A program made the translations under genes and the position numbers. The notes under the pieces were generated by a model. That model worked only from the letters and a program-made list of their open reading frames with translations. It was not told the origin of the DNA and did not search any database. Positions 12,954 to 14,540 of a DNA stretch of 14,540 nucleotides are shown here, piece by piece. Source of the DNA: Deltaproteobacteria bacterium (lineage in GTDB: Bacteria > Desulfobacterota > Dissulfuribacteria > Dissulfuribacterales > UBA3076); the NCBI GenBank assembly GCA_030605675.1, contig JAUWHV010000154.1:1-14540 (forward strand). Reading direction: 5' to 3'. Each line of letters begins with the position of its first letter. Positions within the stretch are counted from its first letter, which is position 1.

Positions 12954-14221
12954 TCTAATATGCGGCTTGTGGATATGTCGTGGACAAATGGAATCCTTGC
13001 TACATGGCCCCCTGCGTTCTTTACTGTTTCGGTCCCTACTATGTCTTTCTCTTCCCAATCCGCCCCCTTGACTAAAACATTTGGAACAATGGTCTGGATA
13101 AGGTTAAAAGGAGTAGGATCGTTAAAAATCACCACATAGTCCACAGCGGCAAGTCCAGCCAGCACATGGGCCCTCATTGCTTCGGGGTTTATGGGGCGCT
13201 CCGGACCCTTGATCTCTCTGACTGATTTGTCGCTGTTCAACCCAACCACCAGATAGTCGCCCAAGTGCCGGGCTGACTCCAGGTATGAGACATGACCTGC
13301 ATGCAAGAGATCAAAGCATCCATTGGTAAAAACCATCTGCTGGCCGGCCTTGCGTCTTCGATTGACCGCGGTATTCAGAGAAGGCAGGTCCAGTATCTTC
13401 GAATTAGCCTTTGGCCACCAGGACCTTGGTGCACATGCAGTAAAGAAGTCCTGCCGCGCAGAGAGTATTTCATCCATATCCAGCTCAGCCAAGACGATTG
13501 TTTCTCCGTCACAGGCCTTGGCAAGGATTTCCCCACGGGGTCCTATGATCTTAGAACCTCCGCCGAATTCCGTGCCTCCAATCATGCCCCAGGCGTTTGC
13601 ACCAGCCACAAAACATTGGTTCTCAATAGCCCTTGATTCCATCAGGAGCTCCAAGTGATGTCTTCGGCTAAGCGGCCATAGGGCCGACAAAAGCACTAAG
13701 TCCACCCCTTGATATACAAGATAACGGACAAGTTCCGGGAAGCGCAGGTCAAAACAGGTTATCAGGCCAAGCCCCGGCTCGGTTTTTCTGAGAGGTATCC
13801 ACAGGGCAGCAGGGTCAATCCCGGGGCTAAAGACATGATCCTCTTTCATGGGGGCAAAAAGATGTATCTTTCTATATGTATGAAACGTCTTATCAGGACC
13901 GATCACATAGGTAGTATTAAAGAGCTTCTCCCCTGATTCCTCTGTGGCTAATTCAGGAAGTGTACCGACTATGTGGATTCCATTTGTTTCTGCTAAAATT
14001 TTAAGTTTGAACAGGAGCTCGGGGATTTCATGGGCCAGGTATTTGTCAGCTTCACTGAGAGGACCTGTTGCCCATAGTTCAGGAAGTAGAAGTAATTCCG
14101 CTCCAGCCGCTGCAGTTTCAATGATTGCGGATTCAACTTTCTTCCAGTTGGCATGGATATCTTTTTCCCTGGGAGTGAACTGGAAAATCCCCATTTTGAA
14201 AGTTGAAATTGACTGTTTCAT
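12944..14221 (-). CDS. Fusion: carbon-nitrogen hydrolase (nitrilase superfamily) + HldE C-terminal heptose-1-P nucleotidyltransferase
   Basis: 425 aa from the ATG at 14221 (a GTG at 14236 would add five). The N-terminal about 265 residues are a nitrilase-superfamily amidohydrolase with the catalytic triad Glu48 (LLLLPELW), Lys118 (TYRKIHLF) and Cys156 (GLITCFDLRFPEL). The C-terminal about 135 residues match the RfaE domain II/HldE-C fold: MVFTNGCFDLLHAGHVSYLE with the HxGH nucleotidyltransferase motif (307-310), VVGLNSDKSVREIKGPERP, and VLVKGADWEEKDIVG. That domain joins a nucleotide (ADP) to heptose-1-phosphate for LPS inner core. No stop or frameshift separates the parts, so it is one protein as read. 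The amidase substrate is unknown. The hldA-type kinase domain normally fused to HldE-C is absent here. It lies downstream of an epimerase gene, which suits envelope sugar synthesis. No strong ribosome site is seen. Confidence 0.85.
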   Translation of the reverse strand: MKQSISTFKMGIFQFTPREKDIHANWKKVESAIIETAAAGAELLLLPELWATGPLSEADKYLAHEIPELLFKLKILAETNGIHIVGTLPELATEESGEKLFNTTYVIGPDKTFHTYRKIHLFAPMKEDHVFSPGIDPAALWIPLRKTEPGLGLITCFDLRFPELVRYLVYQGVDLVLLSALWPLSRRHHLELLMESRAIENQCFVAGANAWGMIGGTEFGGGSKIIGPRGEILAKACDGETIVLAELDMDEILSARQDFFTACAPRSWWPKANSKILDLPSLNTAVNRRRKAGQQMVFTNGCFDLLHAGHVSYLESARHLGDYLVVGLNSDKSVREIKGPERPINPEAMRAHVLAGLAAVDYVVIFNDPTPFNLIQTIVPNVLVKGADWEEKDIVGTETVKNAGGHVARIPFVHDISTSRILELP

Positions 14222-14273
14222 GCTTGAACAAGACACCCAATCACTAAATTTTTAGCCACAGACCTACATGGAC

Positions 14274-14367
14274 AATGCTGAATGTTGAATGCTGAATGTT
14301 GAATTAAGGTATATGTTTTTTAAATCTTCTTCCACAATTCAGCATTCAGCATTCAACATTCAGCATT
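14274..14367. repeat. 94-bp near-perfect hairpin repeat (32-nt heptamer arms, 30-nt loop)
   Basis: The arms 14274-14305 and 14336-14367, built of GAATGTT/GAATGCT heptamers, are inverse complements at 31 of 32 positions; the one mismatch is a G-U pair in RNA. The loop matches that of the interrupted copy at 4822-5078 in reverse orientation. It lies between the epimerase stop and the fusion gene, so a long hairpin would form in their shared transcript if they are cotranscribed. Confidence 0.8.
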
Positions 14368-14383
14368 TATTATACGGAATCAT

Positions 14384-14540
14384 TCACTGGCCTACTCTCC
14401 AGTCCAAGGTCCTTTCAATCCCTTCAGAAAGAGCTGTTTTGGGCTTCCAGCCCAGCACCTCCTTAGCCAGATCTACCTTTAGGCAACTCTTTTTAAGATC
14501 TCCAGGCCTTGCAGAGGTCCTGTTTGGTATCCTGAGAGAG
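14384..14540 (-). CDS. NAD-dependent sugar epimerase/dehydratase, C-terminal fragment (partial)
   Basis: Only the last 51 codons are in the window; the gene continues past the right edge. I translated RTSARPGDLKKSCL, then DLAKEVLGWKPKTALSEGI and a final ERTLDWRVGQ. This is the typical C-terminus of extended short-chain dehydrogenases such as UDP-glucose 4-epimerase: the RPGD phosphate/sugar-contact loop, the AKEVLGWKPK helix-turn and the closing amphipathic helix. Such enzymes epimerise nucleotide sugars (for example UDP-glucose/UDP-galactose or uronic acid forms) for envelope polysaccharides. The substrate cannot be told, because the Rossmann domain and active site YxxxK are outside the window. 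It is oriented with the fusion gene, about 160 nt upstream of it, with a hairpin repeat between. Confidence 0.75.
   Translation of the reverse strand, partial: SLRIPNRTSARPGDLKKSCLKVDLAKEVLGWKPKTALSEGIERTLDWRVGQ

Noticed and set aside
13325..13345. Sigma-54-like TGGCC...TTGC pattern
   Set aside because: It lies inside the fusion coding sequence with no gene start downstream in that orientation.

Overview
The window looks like chromosomal DNA of a Gram-negative, flagellated, probably anaerobic bacterium. A delta-proteobacterial (Desulfobacterota-type) host fits best. The reasons are a FlhG-FliA flagellar pair, a heptose nucleotidyltransferase domain (LPS inner core), GDP-mannose genes, a cobalamin methyltransferase, and many intergenic 7-bp-period repeats. 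The phylum is an inference, because no rRNA or marker gene is present.

Layout from left to right. A trehalose-synthase-like glycosyltransferase (treT, +) converges on a minus-strand operon read manC - manB - STAS protein, which makes GDP-mannose and ends in an anti-sigma-antagonist-like protein. Upstream of manC lies a nested repeat, then a minus-strand run read DHH phosphoesterase - FmdB-type zinc ribbon - glgC. A solitary cobJ/cbiH follows, bracketed by two copies of a MITE-like element, with a possible 45-aa peptide gene on the opposite strand. Then come a FliL-like membrane protein, the sigma factor FliA and the MinD-like ATPase FlhG (all minus). After a 630-bp apparently non-coding stretch there is a nitrilase-domain/HldE-C-domain fusion protein, and the 3' end of an NAD-dependent sugar epimerase runs off the right edge.

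How the genes fit together. glgC (ADP-glucose) and treT (NDP-glucose + glucose to trehalose) could act in series. manC/manB supply GDP-mannose, and the epimerase and heptose nucleotidyltransferase domain also serve surface polysaccharide synthesis. The window is therefore mainly sugar-nucleotide and envelope metabolism plus a small flagellar control block.

The most unusual content is between the genes. I find (i) a 158-bp MITE with CCTAAATTAAGCG inverted ends and a TTTAA duplication, inserted in a 94-bp hairpin repeat whose uninterrupted copy is also in this window; (ii) a 177-195-bp MITE family with GGCAT ends and 8-bp target duplications on both sides of cobJ; (iii) a hairpin repeat, with one compensatory base-pair change between copies, that starts at the stop codons of glgC and the FmdB-like gene; and (iv) a heptamer-rich family with a shared CGTTCA end that overlaps the stop codons of treT and the fusion gene. 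No CRISPR array, tRNA, rRNA, transposase gene or recognisable defence system was seen.
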